A stretch of DNA of 64,000 nucleotides from Branchiostoma floridae (GCF_000003815.2 NC_049979.1:30818386-30882385), one strand, 5' to 3'; counted from the first letter of the stretch, positions 22,051-32,790 are shown. A program made the numbers and translations. The notes: generated from the letters alone by a model not told the origin.

Positions 22051-22959
22051 AAGGAATTCTTGGGTGCACATTCAGCACTTACATTTTAGGTCGAACAGTT
22101 GGTATGATGTGAGAAGAAGACATGGGCATAACTTGCTACATATTACACATTTTGGGTAGCTAACTATTATCTATAAGCCCAGGAAAAAATGTTGTGTTCC
22201 CTACCTACCCTAGAAAAAAACTGCTGACCCCATTTTTTGTGGGGGGGGGGGCAGTGGAGTCACATAACTTCCAGTTAGAATCTATTCAGCCTTCTTTCTA
22301 TTGAAGTAAAAACTACTTGCTTGTCCTACCGACCCTAATATTTTCAGGACTGAAACAGGAGACACAACAGTTTTTCTCTAGACCTAAGGTTTGGGAACCA
22401 TACATATATATATGTGTTGACATTGGGCAAATGATTTAAAATTGTAGCTACTAGAGAACTTCAAATCATATTTGAATACCTTCAAATTACATTGAAAGGT
22501 AATTTCTATATCTGAAATGGATATTAATCGCAAAACAATTCGGTTTACTTTTTTTTTGCTTGATTGAATTGATTCCCCCATATATCCATGATTCATCATT
22601 ATCCATAGTTCAACCGTTCCAACTGTGCCAAAAGTGTGACTTACCACTGGACAACAGTAAGCGCTTCGTCGACCACAACCAGTCCAACACGACCCTTGTA
22701 CGCTTCAGATCGTAACATCCTTCTGAATATGTGGTCGTTGAGAATTGTATTTGTATTACAGTTTCACTAGTCTATTTGGGAAAGTTTGACATGAGAAGGT
22801 GTGAATAATTCTATATCAAAATGTATGCAAAAGATCGTTAAGTCAACATTTTGCTCTTACCAAATCCGACCGGGGAGGACATTTTTAATACCGTACCAAA
22901 TAAATGTAACATAGCTCCTGCACGACTTACTTTAGGGCCACCAGAATTGGTATCTTTTC

Positions 22960-23600
22960 AGAAAATATCATAGTAAATAATTCAAGTGAATGAGTGAATT
23001 CAAGTGTAAGTTCATCATTTCTCATGCTGCCATGGCAACGGAAGTCGTACGGGCTTATTCTTTATAAAATAAGTTAGGTTTTAACAGTTAAGTTTTGAAA
23101 TGTTCTTGACAACAACATTTGTTTATGACATCTACGTCAAGTTCACTATTCAATGCTCACTTTTAATGTACTTCAATATGATGACGTCATCGGTCAAAAT
23201 TCCAACATGGCAGCTCATATTACATAAATGACATCATAATGACTTTATATAACATGATACTGACAAAAAAAATTATCTTACTTTTTCATATGTTAATGTC
23301 ATTTTTCATGTTGCCATGACAACGTAGTTCTGACAGGAATATTCAATGCAAAATTTTCTAATTTTGGCTTGAACATTCAAGTTTTACATTTTTCTTGGCA
23401 AACCACACTTGTTCATGACATCTTCTAACGTAAATTCTATGATCCAATATTCATAATTCATGCTAATTTGATAATGTCATCTGTCAAAATACAATATATG
23501 CTAGATGACGTCATAACATCGTCAAATAACATGATAATGACACAAAGGTTGTTGCCATAAATTCGTTTCACATGCATATCAATCTCTAAAATTCCGTGAT
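22960..23600. repeat. Diverged tandem MITE-like segment rich in TGACGTCA
   Basis: Two related units of about 300 bp share, in order: CATGCTGCCATGGCAACG or CATGTTGCCATGACAACG, a TTCAAG-type block, GTTTATGACATCTACG or GTTCATGACATCTTCT, then TGATGACGTCATC-type sequence and AACATGATA-TGAC. These are the internal motifs of the TTAACCCTAT MITE family, so this is probably a partly duplicated member without recognisable ends. Confidence 0.55.
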
Positions 23601-23702
23601 CATACGATGAGTTGTTTAGGTGTGGGTCTCAAAAGTTTGTTTAAGAAAATACTGCGGTCAATTTTGACCCCACAGGACCATGCATAGACTTTCCAGGATA
23701 AC

Positions 23703-24658
23703 TTAACCCTATTCAGACCGGGCTTTTTGGTCATCCCTGGACCGGGGGGTGGGGCTTTTGAGGCCCTCCACTTCTAAGTCCTATAACTCTAAGACGACGT
23801 GCCATAGGGCCATCAAATTTTTTAGGACATGATATCAACATAATATCTGACAAGTATATGGCGTTTGACGTTACGCTGGAGTACGATGACGTAATTATGA
23901 CGTCATCAATTTGATTATATTGGCCGAACCCATGAAAAAAGGGTATTCTCAGAAAACTTCAAGTTATGCTACAAAAATGTAGCAACAAGTGCAGATAACA
24001 GAATAATAAATGTTTATACCGACTTTTGTTGCCAATAGCAACATCAATGACGTCAAAATGACGTCATAAAATGACGTCATGCACATCTCATATACGAGTT
24101 GGGCTTCTAGGTATTATATCCACCACATTGAATTTTTAAAAATACTTTTTTTGCAACAAATAATGACAAAGGGCAATGGAAATAGACTAAATTCATTCAT
24201 TTAGATGGTTTTTGATGGAAAAATACCAGGTGGTTACAAATTTGAAGGGATGATTTGCTTGTTAGTCTTGATCCGGCCATACGGTCCACCATCTTGGATT
24301 TGGACTGATGACGTCATCAAATTAGCATAATTTATGCACATATAATTATGAAAGATATGCTAAATAATATTAAAGTTTATTTATGTAACAAAATAGCAGT
24401 AATATAGCAATAAATATGAAAAATACATTGTTAGAACCAAAAATAGTGATTTTTGGCAAAACTGCCTGTCAACAAACGGTTGCCATGGCAACACGAAAAA
24501 ATGGAAAATTTGTCAAACTTCGTAAAATTGTTGCCAACAATACTTTAGGAAAACTCAACAAGTTTGGTGGCTCTAGCGTTAGCCGTTCTGGCGTTAAAGG
24601 ACATCAAAGTAAGCGCGGGCCTCAAAAGCCACCCCCCCCCCCACCTCAATAGGGTTAA
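23703..24658 (+). mobile_element. piggyBac-like MITE, 0.96 kb
   Basis: Flanked by TTAA (23703-23706 and 24655-24658). The ends are TTAACCCTATTCAGACCGGG and, read inward from the right, TTAACCCTATTGAGGTGGGG. The interior has five full TGACGTCA palindromes, a GTTGCCATGGCAAC palindrome and no transposase. It may sit inside a second TTAA-type element whose right end is the TTAACCCTCAAACCACCGTA (minus strand) near 24797-24816. Arm 2 has it at 43363-44317. Confidence 0.75.
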
Positions 24659-24815
24659 TGAACAATTAGCCAATCTCGGTAAAAACGTATGAGAAGTTAT
24701 AAGATATACACACAAACAAACTCATGGGAGGAAATTTGTTTTCGACCAGAAATGCGATAATGGCACATATTAATACGCCTGGGGTCAGTTTCGACCCAAT
24801 ACGGTGGTTTGAGGG

Positions 24816-25178
24816 TTAAAAGTAAAAAGCCCCCAAATTCCAGATGGATGATGGAGCATTAGTACCTTTAGACAGACTTACCACTAAGCTCACAAGGGCG
24901 TGTATAGCAGATTGACCATACAGACTTTTGTGTATTATGTTTCCCAGAAAGGAAACATTCTTTTTTTTACGTTCGTTGTCATCTTTTTCCCGGATGCAAT
25001 CAAAACTCAGAGCTTTAACATGCTCTCCACGTTTCCAGCTTTTTGGTTGGCCGAACATTTGCTTTTCTCGGTGATACGTCAATGGTGGACCTATTAGTGG
25101 GCAGAACCGGGATGCAATGAAAACGCAGAAGACAAAAATAGAGAGGGACAGAAGCGAACTGGTCATTCGGTCGACCAA
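24816..25178 (-). other. Unassigned open frame, broken in arm 2
   Basis: A 120-codon frame with no recognised domain. In arm 2 the same sequence has a TAG in place of the AAG of REKQMFGQ, so only the second part stays open (42963-43205). That argues against a conserved gene. It starts next to a TTAACCCTC transposon-like end. Confidence 0.25.
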
Positions 25179-25880
25179 GAAGGCGTTCCAGGAAGAAGTT
25201 GGCCATGGAACAAGCCATGACCTACATCTCCATACCTCTTAAAACATGTAAAATATGTGTTGAAAGTGGTGTACTGTTCAGTGCATCGTGAATCCCAACC
25301 ATTTTAGCAGCTTTGACCCAAGTTCGAGTCAACACTTGTCCTTTTGACCTTTTTAATCATCCATTTGATATAGGAATACTTCCGCCTTGCAACCAGAACC
25401 ATCAAAACCCACCTTTTGGACTTTCTGTTCTGCATTTGCGTTCATTTAAAAATTATTGATGAATAAATAAAATGTTGTTATATAATTCTATTAGAATAGA
25501 TAATAAGCTTGTTATTCTTCATCTCGTTATATGTTACGATACCGTGAATGTTGGACAATAACACTTAAGTAAGCATGATTTATAAAACTTTTTGAACCGC
25601 TAAATTACAGGTAAGAATTTTGTTAGGGGTATCTTTAGATAGAGTCGATTCCATGATACCTCGCGGGTTTTCTAAATACATTTTAATAGGTTCAGATTAT
25701 TGTCTAATTGTTGTAAACTTTGAAAATGGTTCTTTTATTATTCTAAAAAGTGCTAAGAACGCAGGGACATCAATTCGAAATAGATCTTTATATTGACAAA
25801 AAATTCAAATCATGTTGTCAAAATCTGTCTTTGTTTAAGATCTCTTAGAAACGTACATCGGCTTTCGAAACAATTCGAAA

Positions 25881-26270
25881 TTTTTATTGACACGCTAATC
25901 CCCTCGCCACATGCACACTCGGCTTCAGCTTATTTTTAGACAGGGCAGCGCAGCGGGAAGCGCGACTGCCTGGGTCCTGCCTGGCTCCGGCGTGCTATGA
26001 ATTGGGCCGGCCGACCGGCAGCACATAGCACCGTAGCGGGGAGGTCCCCATGGTACGGTTCTCAGGCCAGTGTAGCGCGGTAAACAAGATCAAAGCAATG
26101 TTTGACGTGTTTTTATTTTGTATCGTCTCACCGCCCAAGCAAGAAAAAAGTGGTACATCTAGTCACTCTACAAAATAGAAGCCCGACAAAAAACGCCTAA
26201 ACACACGTCAAAAACAGCCGATTTAATGCAGCAGTCTTTTGAGTTCAGGAATGTTCCTATAGGTTACATG
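25881..26270. other. Start of the single-copy spacer
   Basis: No gene is recognised. A GC-rich patch at about 25935-26090 contrasts with the AT-rich surroundings. It contains GGGCAGCGCAGCGGGAAGCG, which faintly resembles a pol III A box, and a GTGCTATG/CATAGCAC stem. A SINE-like repeat is possible but not supported further. Confidence 0.3.
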
Positions 26271-27069
26271 TCTATGTTCCGAAATCTCTATGCTCCGAAA
26301 TCTCTATGTTCCTAAATCTCTATGTTCCGAAATTTCTATGTTCCGAAATATATAATCATGTACATATAACGTGGATGGTGTTTAAGTCTATAGTAACTCG
26401 TACTAAGCTCATGCCCACAAATTAAGGTTCCGATACCCTTCTTGAACGCCGACCCGATTCCGCACAGTTTTCTAACCGCAATTTATCTGGTCTCGTGTAT
26501 AATGCGGATAATCGCATGTATATTTTAAAATAATGTTTCCTTTGTATGCATATATCATTATATTTAGTTATTGGTTTATGTAACTTGTTATTAATATATA
26601 TTTTTTATGATTGAGAGTATATTTTTATTCTTCGTCAAAAGTTTCGATGCCATGCTATCAAGGTGGTGCGAGGTCATTACAGGTCACTAAATGGCGCTTC
26701 CCAAGTTTGACGAAAATTCGTCTGACAATACGATGGAGTTGGAGTTCGTCCACCCAAATTGTAGAAAATGAGAATTAAAAGGCGAAGGTATTTGATCAAA
26801 GAATATGAAACGCCGCCATTGTCCGTGTTAGATACTTGTAGGCTGTTAATCGCCGTGAGCCAGGCCGGAGCTAGCCTGTTCCTCCCCAACGATCGCTCAC
26901 TTCGTCGGCCGCCTGCATACATGTAGTATATCGGAATATAATATATCACAGGCTTCAGGAACCATTTATATAGAGATTTCGGAACATAGAGATTTTGGAA
27001 CATAGAGATTTCGGAACATAGAGATTTCGGAACATAGAGATTTCGGAACATAGAGATTTCGGAACATAG
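26271..27069. repeat. Foldback-like pair of inverted 16-bp tandem arrays
   Basis: Left array: five units of TCTATGTTCCGAAATC (26271-26350) with single-base variants. Right array: six units of the reverse complement, AGATTTCGGAACATAG (26974-27069). The 620 bp between them hold no recognised gene. Paired inverted arrays of short tandem units are the layout of Foldback-type elements; no transposase or clear target duplication is visible. Confidence 0.65.
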
Positions 27070-27075
27070 AGCGGT

Positions 27076-28080
27076 CACCGTAAAATTCGTTTTTATTATC
27101 GGGCCGCCTCCTGGTCGACTGAGGAGCCAGCAGTCCTGAAATCGCAGTCCTGAAATGTGTCAGGAGATCCAGTGGAAATGTCATAGCATGGCATTTATCG
27201 GGATACAATGTTTTCAGAGGCATTTCCCAAGTCATGACAGAACCCAGCTTCAATAAGACATTGGTTCAATTTCAATCCTCTCGCCCGTTGCCAAACTCGC
27301 GCCTGGTACACACAGACACGGACGCAGTGGTAACCCAGAGTAATCTATACCACCCAATCTCTGGAGGTCTTCAAGTTAAAGTCAAAATTAGCAAAAATGC
27401 TAGTCTCCGAGCAGATGTGTCAGCTGGATGGAAAAAACATAGAAAAACAAGTTGCCATGGAACTTCAGTCACTCTTTTGCAGTCTATCGTAGTCTCTAGC
27501 AGACGTGTCAGCTGGACGACAAAAGAGAAAAAAATATAGACAAATAAGTTGCCACGGGATATCAGTCAGTGCTGTCTTTGAAGTCCGCTAATGAGTTTCT
27601 AATAGGTGCCAAGTATTTCTATTGCTTTTGCAAGTGGATCGTGACAGAACAGTGGAGCCCATGATCAGGAAGTGCCTAATCCGTCATGAAAATTTGTTTT
27701 GTCCTAGCTACCGGGCCGTACTCTCAAAGCAGCATTTGCAAATGCACACCCTTGACCTAGTACCCTTGGTCAGCTACACTCCTTGGCCAACTTCCATCAA
27801 TCAATCAAAAATGGTTTATTAGTAAAACAAAGTACTGGCAGCCAGGGGCTATATTGTGACTTGTTGTACATTACAATCTCTGCTTACGTAATATAGTTAA
27901 CATACAGAATCAACTTCTAGCAACAACTTTGATACTATCTTATGCCACCGTAGGATCTGCTTGGAGATTACTGAACTCATCTGTTTACTCCAATGCCAAT
28001 TAACTCCTTCTAGGCTATTATTCATATCTTGGCCAAAGTCCCCTATTATCCTCATATATTTCCTCATATATTTCCTCACT
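27076..28080. other. Spacer stretch without a recognised gene
   Basis: Short open frames only. A weak internal duplication (GTCTCCGAGCAGATGTGTCA near 27400 and GTCTCTAGCAGACGTGTCAG near 27490, each followed by GCTGGA) is visible. I see no conserved protein motif. Confidence 0.35.
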
Positions 28081-28248
28081 TAAGCGCTGACAAATTAATA
28101 TTTCTCGTGCGTTTTGACAAACCGACTGTTACCATAAACCCATACAGTTGGATAAGAACATATATGTTCTGTCTATGCTGTAACCTGTGCTTAGCTCTGT
28201 GGGCAAAAATGTACAATAAAGGTCTTCATTCACAAATCCTTTTGCCAG
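28080..28248 (+). mobile_element. LINE 3' end
   Basis: Encodes the reverse transcriptase C-terminal tail SADKLIFLVRFDKPTVT, followed by a 3' untranslated end with GTGCTTAGCTCTGTGGGCAA and ACAATAAAGGTCTTCATTC. The minus-strand copy at 34740-35050 has the same tail and 3' end. Only the last ~170 bases of the element remain here. Confidence 0.65.
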
Positions 28249-28249
28249 G

Positions 28250-29896
28250 CGTTAGTGGGTGTAAAAACAGCTGGAGACGAACATCTGCTTGGACAGTATC
28301 CCTTTGTTTGTTTACATTGCAACATATGGAAATGTTGCTGAAGATGCTGATGGGCAGATACAGGACCTTGATAAGGTACGCACGGGCACTTTAAGGCCTG
28401 TGACAATTTTGGTCGAACATGAAACCCGAACCACTGCGTGACCTCAGGTAACCCCGCCGGGCCGGAGCGTTTTTAGAACGGTCCAATGTCAGTACCTAAT
28501 GTTACATTGCGAAAACAGGAACTTACGATGCACGGGCCACACTAACTACTTTTCTTGAGACTTATTAATGTTGAATGTTAAAGATATTGATCTAGTATTT
28601 ATCGAATATCGGCATAACTAGAAGCGGTTAACAAAAGGGCACCCCCGCGAGAGCTGCAAGTGGTACAGTCCGAACATGAGTTCCGACCTCCCGGGGTGTG
28701 GAGTGGCGGGAAAACAGCGAGGCGCTCATACTTCAAGGAAACAGCAAAATAATGCTATAAATCGGTATTTCTAGCCCAAAATGATTGTATGGCAGTTGAC
28801 TGATGCCTTATAAGGCTAACTGCTTGCGAAATTTCGCATTGATACAACAGCGATTTAACAGATACAGACATAAAACATTCATATTTTACTATCGGTTAAC
28901 GCTACGTACAGTCAAACATGTCTTACTTGGGCGCAGTTCTTGTAGGGTAAGTAATGTTTCGTCGGCCCCTGCCCACATCAGGGCACCAGTTTTATTACGA
29001 GTTTTGGGCAGATTTAGGTTCATTAAGCCTTAGACCTTCAGAAATCAAGCGGGTCTTCTTGCAATATGTTTGATTTCCGTAGCTGTATTGATATTTGTAC
29101 GAAAAATACCAAAAAATTGTCAAAAAATTCTGTTTTTGCCCCAAAATTGAGCCTTACCTAGGTATAGCGGCAAGATCCCCAGGCATATTAGATATCACAG
29201 AGATATAATCTATCACTCCAGAAAATATGACTCAGTTAGACAATCATTTCATAGTGGGCACAGACCCATTTTAATAGCATCCCTATTTTTTACCAAAAAA
29301 TGTTTTTTTAAACCCAAAATATTGAGGATGCACAATTTTCTTGTCATCATATTTTGAATATGGGTGAATTACGTTAACTGGCCAAAAATTGTTGAAAAAA
29401 GATGGTTACATCAAAAGTTATGGCCATATAACTGCTCGACTGAGAATCTACAGGTGTCACATGCCTTAAACTGCCTGTGCGATCTGTTTGTTTTGTGTTC
29501 TTCTGTTCTGATGTGCTTATCCGTATGTCCAGTCGCAAGGCCTTCTTGTTTGAGACCTGTTCAAAGAAATGTTTTATTTGTTCGGCTGGGTCTCGCTAGA
29601 TCAAGTTCTCACGGTACAGGCAAGGTGGTCACTGACTGTACAGGTTGGCACCGTCATGAGCAAGGTGTGAAGAATGTGTTGTTTTCCTTTTTACAAGGCA
29701 ATAAACAGCACACCACCCCCACCAGACGCCCAGTACCAGTTAGTACCTACAGAGGGGGGTCTCTGTCGGGGTCTTTGCATTTTTGTATATTTAGAAAGAT
29801 CACTGTCAGTCTTGTGACTACACCGCTACCGTCCTGACATCATTGTGACTGTTCCGACTCTTCCTTCGCGCTGCGACCGTATCTCTTTCTTCCGTC
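28250..29896. other. Upstream region of the DM-domain gene
   Basis: I recognise no exon, LINE or MITE here. A 157-codon open frame at 29364-29837 has no identifiable domain. Promoter and transcription start for the downstream gene cannot be placed from sequence alone. Confidence 0.35.
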
Positions 29897-32175
29897 ATGG
29901 AGAGGAAAGAATACCAGTGCAAGAAGTGCCGTTTACACGGTGTGGACGTGCCCCTCAAGGGCCACAAGGGAACTTGCCCCTGGGAAGAGTGCTTCTGCGA
30001 CAAGTGCCAGCAGGTCAGCAGCTATAGGAGACAACATATGCTGGACGGTCGGAGGAACGGTAGTGAAAACGAGCTGACAGCCGCCGACGTAATTGGCATC
30101 GCCAATCGTCACAGGAAAGTCCCCGAGACTCTCAGCGCAACAAAGAGGGTCGCCCAGAAGCAGCAGGCAAGGGGCGTGAGGAATGAACCGATGTATGCGA
30201 TAATGAACCGGTCCATGGTGGAGTTGGCAGGAACGACACCGACCGGCAACCCAGTCCACCACTTGCGGAACGCGATGTCGGACTTTACTGCGACCAAACA
30301 GGCGACGTCCAAGACCAAGGGGGCGGGGAGTAAGTACACCTACACCTCGACGGAGATGTACAAGGGGTATCCTCCCCGCCAGGCAGACGACGGCGCGGGT
30401 CCCAGCAGCAGGAGTCATCCTTGGGAGGATGACTACCGCAGTCCAAGCTCATCTTGCGCCCCAACCTCAGCTCGCGCCCCGACCTCAGCTCGCGCCCCTA
30501 CCTCAGCTCGCGCCCCGACCTCAGCTCGCGCCCCGACCTCAGCTCGCGCCCCGACCTCAGCTCGCGCCCCGACCTCAGCTCGCGCCCCGACCTCAGCTCG
30601 CGCCCCGACCTCAGCTCGCGCCCCGACCTCAGCTCGCGCCCCGACCTCAGCTCGCGCCCCGACCTCAGCTGACGTCGAAAACGATGTCAGAACGCTGATG
30701 GAATTGTTTCCGGGCGCCCAGGACAGTCTGGGCCAGAACGCCCTGATGGACATCAGGGCCGGCTCCGACACCATGGAGAGTGCCGTGGATCGCATTATTA
30801 GTATTCTACAACCGAATACACCCTCGCCGGAGCGCAAGTGCCCATCCAGAGTGTCGAAGCTGACCACCATGTTCCCTCAGGTGAGTGTATAAATATTTAT
30901 GCGTCCATCATTTATGCTAGACAACTTGTAGAGATAACAAAACTTCGTCGTTTTTCGCACGCGACCATCAATTTGGCAGTGCCCAGACAAATCAGCGTAA
31001 GTCAGGGCCAAAGGAAGTTACCTCATAATTGGATTAGGTTCACACGTTTACTCGAAAAATTGGTCCTGGTTTTATTAACTGGAAGCGGGCAAGGAAAGGT
31101 GCAAATAGTTTCTCTCTTTTGTTTGAGTCGAGCATTTTCTGTGCTGTTTTCGTTGTCATTTATGTCAATGTGAAAGCTAGTACTTCCGGCAGGTTATTTA
31201 GAGAACTTTAGCCACGTTGTTGAATCGTTCGCGAATAATCGTTTCACTACCAAAAGTAATAACCAGTCGTGCTTTTAAATTTGTACCGTTTTCATTATGT
31301 TTGCCGGTCACCAAAAAAACTAGAAATCCCGACAAACCGCCGAAAACATGTTAAGAATAGCCGGAGCCGAACCTCTCTTTGGAGAGCATCCATCAATAAT
31401 GCCATATTCCGGGCGTTCATTCGTTAATCTCCAAGCAGACGTCGTTTCGTCCGAGTACCAGTGCTGCACGTGTGTACTTGATTGCCTGGTATTAGAGCTC
31501 CCGAGTGTCTTCTGTACATGCAGATAGGACAGAACAGACTAGGGAACTGTAATACCAGGCACAGGTTTCATAAGAAAGAATATGTCTTTAAAATGTTGGC
31601 AAAGACATACGTAAAACATTAAAACCACGTCAGTCCTACTCTCCAAGCAGTTTGCAGAGAGAATTGTGACATACTTGACATAGTCTAATTATATATAAGC
31701 CGCGTTTTTTTTCGTCCAACAACATCCGCACAGCAACCTCTGCCTCCAGAGTACTAGTATCAGTCCCATCTTTTTTGGGAAATAATGTGTTTGTCGTTCC
31801 AGTGGCCGTTATTGTGTTTGGAGTCGATTATTGGAAGCTACGTTCAGGAATCGCAAGCTGTAGCACAAGAACTTAAAAACTTTTTCATTTCACCCATTTC
31901 AAGAACCTGATCGTGAATTGACATTAATTACTGTCTACACCTTTGTTTTTCATCTGCAGGTTTCCAAGGTTCTGCTTAGGAAGATCAGCCAGCAGGCTGA
32001 GAACACCCCGGCGGCAGAAGAGACCGTCAGGCGGCTGTTCACCTCACCCCAGGGCAGGGACGCGGAGATTCGGCCGACGCCATCCTGCCACAACACACCG
32101 CGAGTCAAGCGGAGGAAGCTTTTCGGAAGGAAGGAAACCGAACCCCAAAGTCTGACCATCCGGCGGGGATCCTAA
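29897..32175 (+). CDS. DM-domain (DMRT-like) transcription factor, two exons
   Basis: Exon 1 is 29897-30880 and exon 2 is 31960-32175 (GTGAGT donor, CTGCAG acceptor, phase 0), giving about 399 residues. The ATG has G at -3 and +4, and an in-frame stop lies upstream. Residues 6-45 are a DM domain, a DNA-binding zinc module: CKKCRLHG, LKGHK, then CPWEECFCDKC. All eight zinc ligands (C8, C11, H14, H23, C27, C32, C34, C37) have exactly the DMRT spacing. Residues ~186-258 are a 12-fold AP-T-S-A-R repeat. Residues ~262-305 (VRTLMELFPGAQDS, then AVDRIISIL) resemble a CUE/DMA domain, and VSKLTTMFPQVSKVLL...AEETVRRLF across the splice looks like a second one. Exon 2 also has an RRKLF basic motif. The DM part is certain; the tandem CUE/DMA reading is inference. 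It lies in the loop of the inverted repeat. Confidence 0.85.
30456..30671 (+). repeat. In-frame 18-bp coding minisatellite (12 units)
   Basis: Twelve uninterrupted units of GCGCCCCGACCTCAGCTC, almost identical, with single-base variants in the first and third units. As 18 is a multiple of 3 the array adds six residues per unit to the DM-domain protein. Frames on both strands stay open through it, which explains several overlapping spurious frames. Confidence 0.95.
30881..31959 (+). other. Intron of the DM-domain gene
   Basis: Bounded by CAG|GTGAGT and CATCTGCAG|GTT. Near 31320-31445 it holds a repeat-like block (CCGCCGAAAACATGTTAAGA, then GGAGCCGAACCTCTCTTTGG) related to the inverted-repeat elements at 32700 and 33128. 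No further exon is recognised. Confidence 0.7.
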
Positions 32176-32426
32176 ACTTCAACAAAGACGTGGGCAGGGC
32201 ACGGCAGGCGGCAGATCTGGCAGAGGACACATCAGGTGGAACAACCTACACCATTGGCATCGCGGGCGCTGACTCACGCCAGACTCCCATCAAAAAGAGA
32301 GTTGTTGCCTGTAAAGTGTGTGGCAACAAATGCGACAAGCGAGACAACTTTTGTCGCAAGTGTGGCAACATCCTGTCCAACCGCCATGAGCGATATTTGA
32401 CTTTATACCGTAGTAGAGTAGAGTAG
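32001..32426 (+). CDS. Zinc-ribbon segment, open in a different frame from exon 2
   Basis: Overlapping and following exon 2 of the DM gene, another frame stays open from 32001 to a TAG at 32424-32426. It reads AEEAFRKEGNRTPKSDHPAG and GRARQAADLAEDTSGGTTYT, then the compact zinc ribbon ACKVCGNKCDKRDNFCRKCG (about 32307-32366), with paired CxxC knuckles. It has no ATG near its start. It is either the true C-terminus, reached by an unseen splice or after a frameshift error in 32000-32175, or a neighbouring exon. A GTAGA/AGTAG simple repeat follows the stop. Confidence 0.45.
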   Translation, partial: EHPGGRRDRQAAVHLTPGQGRGDSADAILPQHTASQAEEAFRKEGNRTPKSDHPAGILNFNKDVGRARQAADLAEDTSGGTTYTIGIAGADSRQTPIKKRVVACKVCGNKCDKRDNFCRKCGNILSNRHERYLTLYRSRVE

Positions 32427-32506
32427 AGCAGATTAGAGTAGAGTCTCTTCGTCCAGGTAGGAAACGGCTGGTTCAAAAGTGATGTCATGTCTTTCTGGAG
32501 TCTATT

Positions 32507-32606
32507 NNNNNNNNNNNNNNNNNNNNNNNNNNNNNNNNNNNNNNNNNNNNNNNNNNNNNNNNNNNNNNNNNNNNNNNNNNNNNNNNNNNNNNNNNNNNNN
32601 NNNNNN
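32507..32606. other. Assembly gap (100 N) downstream of the DM-domain gene
   Basis: A run of 100 N, probably a default placeholder. Any further 3' sequence of the DM-domain transcript could be lost here. Confidence 0.9.
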
Positions 32607-32702
32607 CAGTTGACTACTCTCTACTTATTTACGGTATGTGTCTTTCTGATTAATCAACTAGACTGAAGTATCAATTACACAGCTTTAAATATATATCTTC
32701 AT

Positions 32703-32790
32703 TCAGAGGTTCAGCTCCCGCGGCAGCGATACTTAAAGATAAAGTCACAAAATCAGCCAAAAACAACCACATCTGAACCTCTGTTTGGCG
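32703..32790. mobile_element. Tiny inverted-repeat element
   Basis: CAGAGGTTCAGCTCC on the left faces ATCTGAACCTCTGTTTGG on the right, separated by about 50 bp of A-rich sequence. It shares its end motif with the larger element at 33128-33280. Confidence 0.45.

Larger units (their letters stand above)
2040..25880 (+). repeat. Arm 1 of a giant inverted repeat
   Basis: This stretch recurs as its reverse complement at 42141-63708, with all features in mirrored order. Examples: the sulfotransferase exons at 5823, 6199 and 6974 have partners at 59922, 59546 and 58771, and a fixed sum of 65745 relates the coordinates in that segment. A 360-base comparison around 18360-18720 showed no difference, and elsewhere I saw scattered single-base changes and short indels. 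The largest difference is the LINE at 9764-11836, present only here. The outer limit falls in a MITE end. The inner limit is at or beyond 25880, because arm 2 runs into a gap there. Confidence 0.95.

Noticed and set aside
24816-25218. Possible gene in overlapping minus-strand frames
   Set aside because: No domain, and arm 2 has an in-frame TAG. Listed only as an unassigned frame.
25935-26090. tRNA or tRNA-derived SINE
   Set aside because: Only a faint A-box-like match. I could not fold a cloverleaf or find a B box at the right distance.
26677-27253. Frames with MFRNLYVPKSL repeats as a repeat protein
   Set aside because: The 16-bp unit is not a multiple of three. The apparent protein repeat is a by-product of the tandem array, without start or splice context.
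30433-30870. Minus-strand 145-codon frame and other frames over the 18-bp repeat
   Set aside because: All arise because the 18-bp unit has no stop in several frames. The plus-strand DM-domain frame is the coding one.
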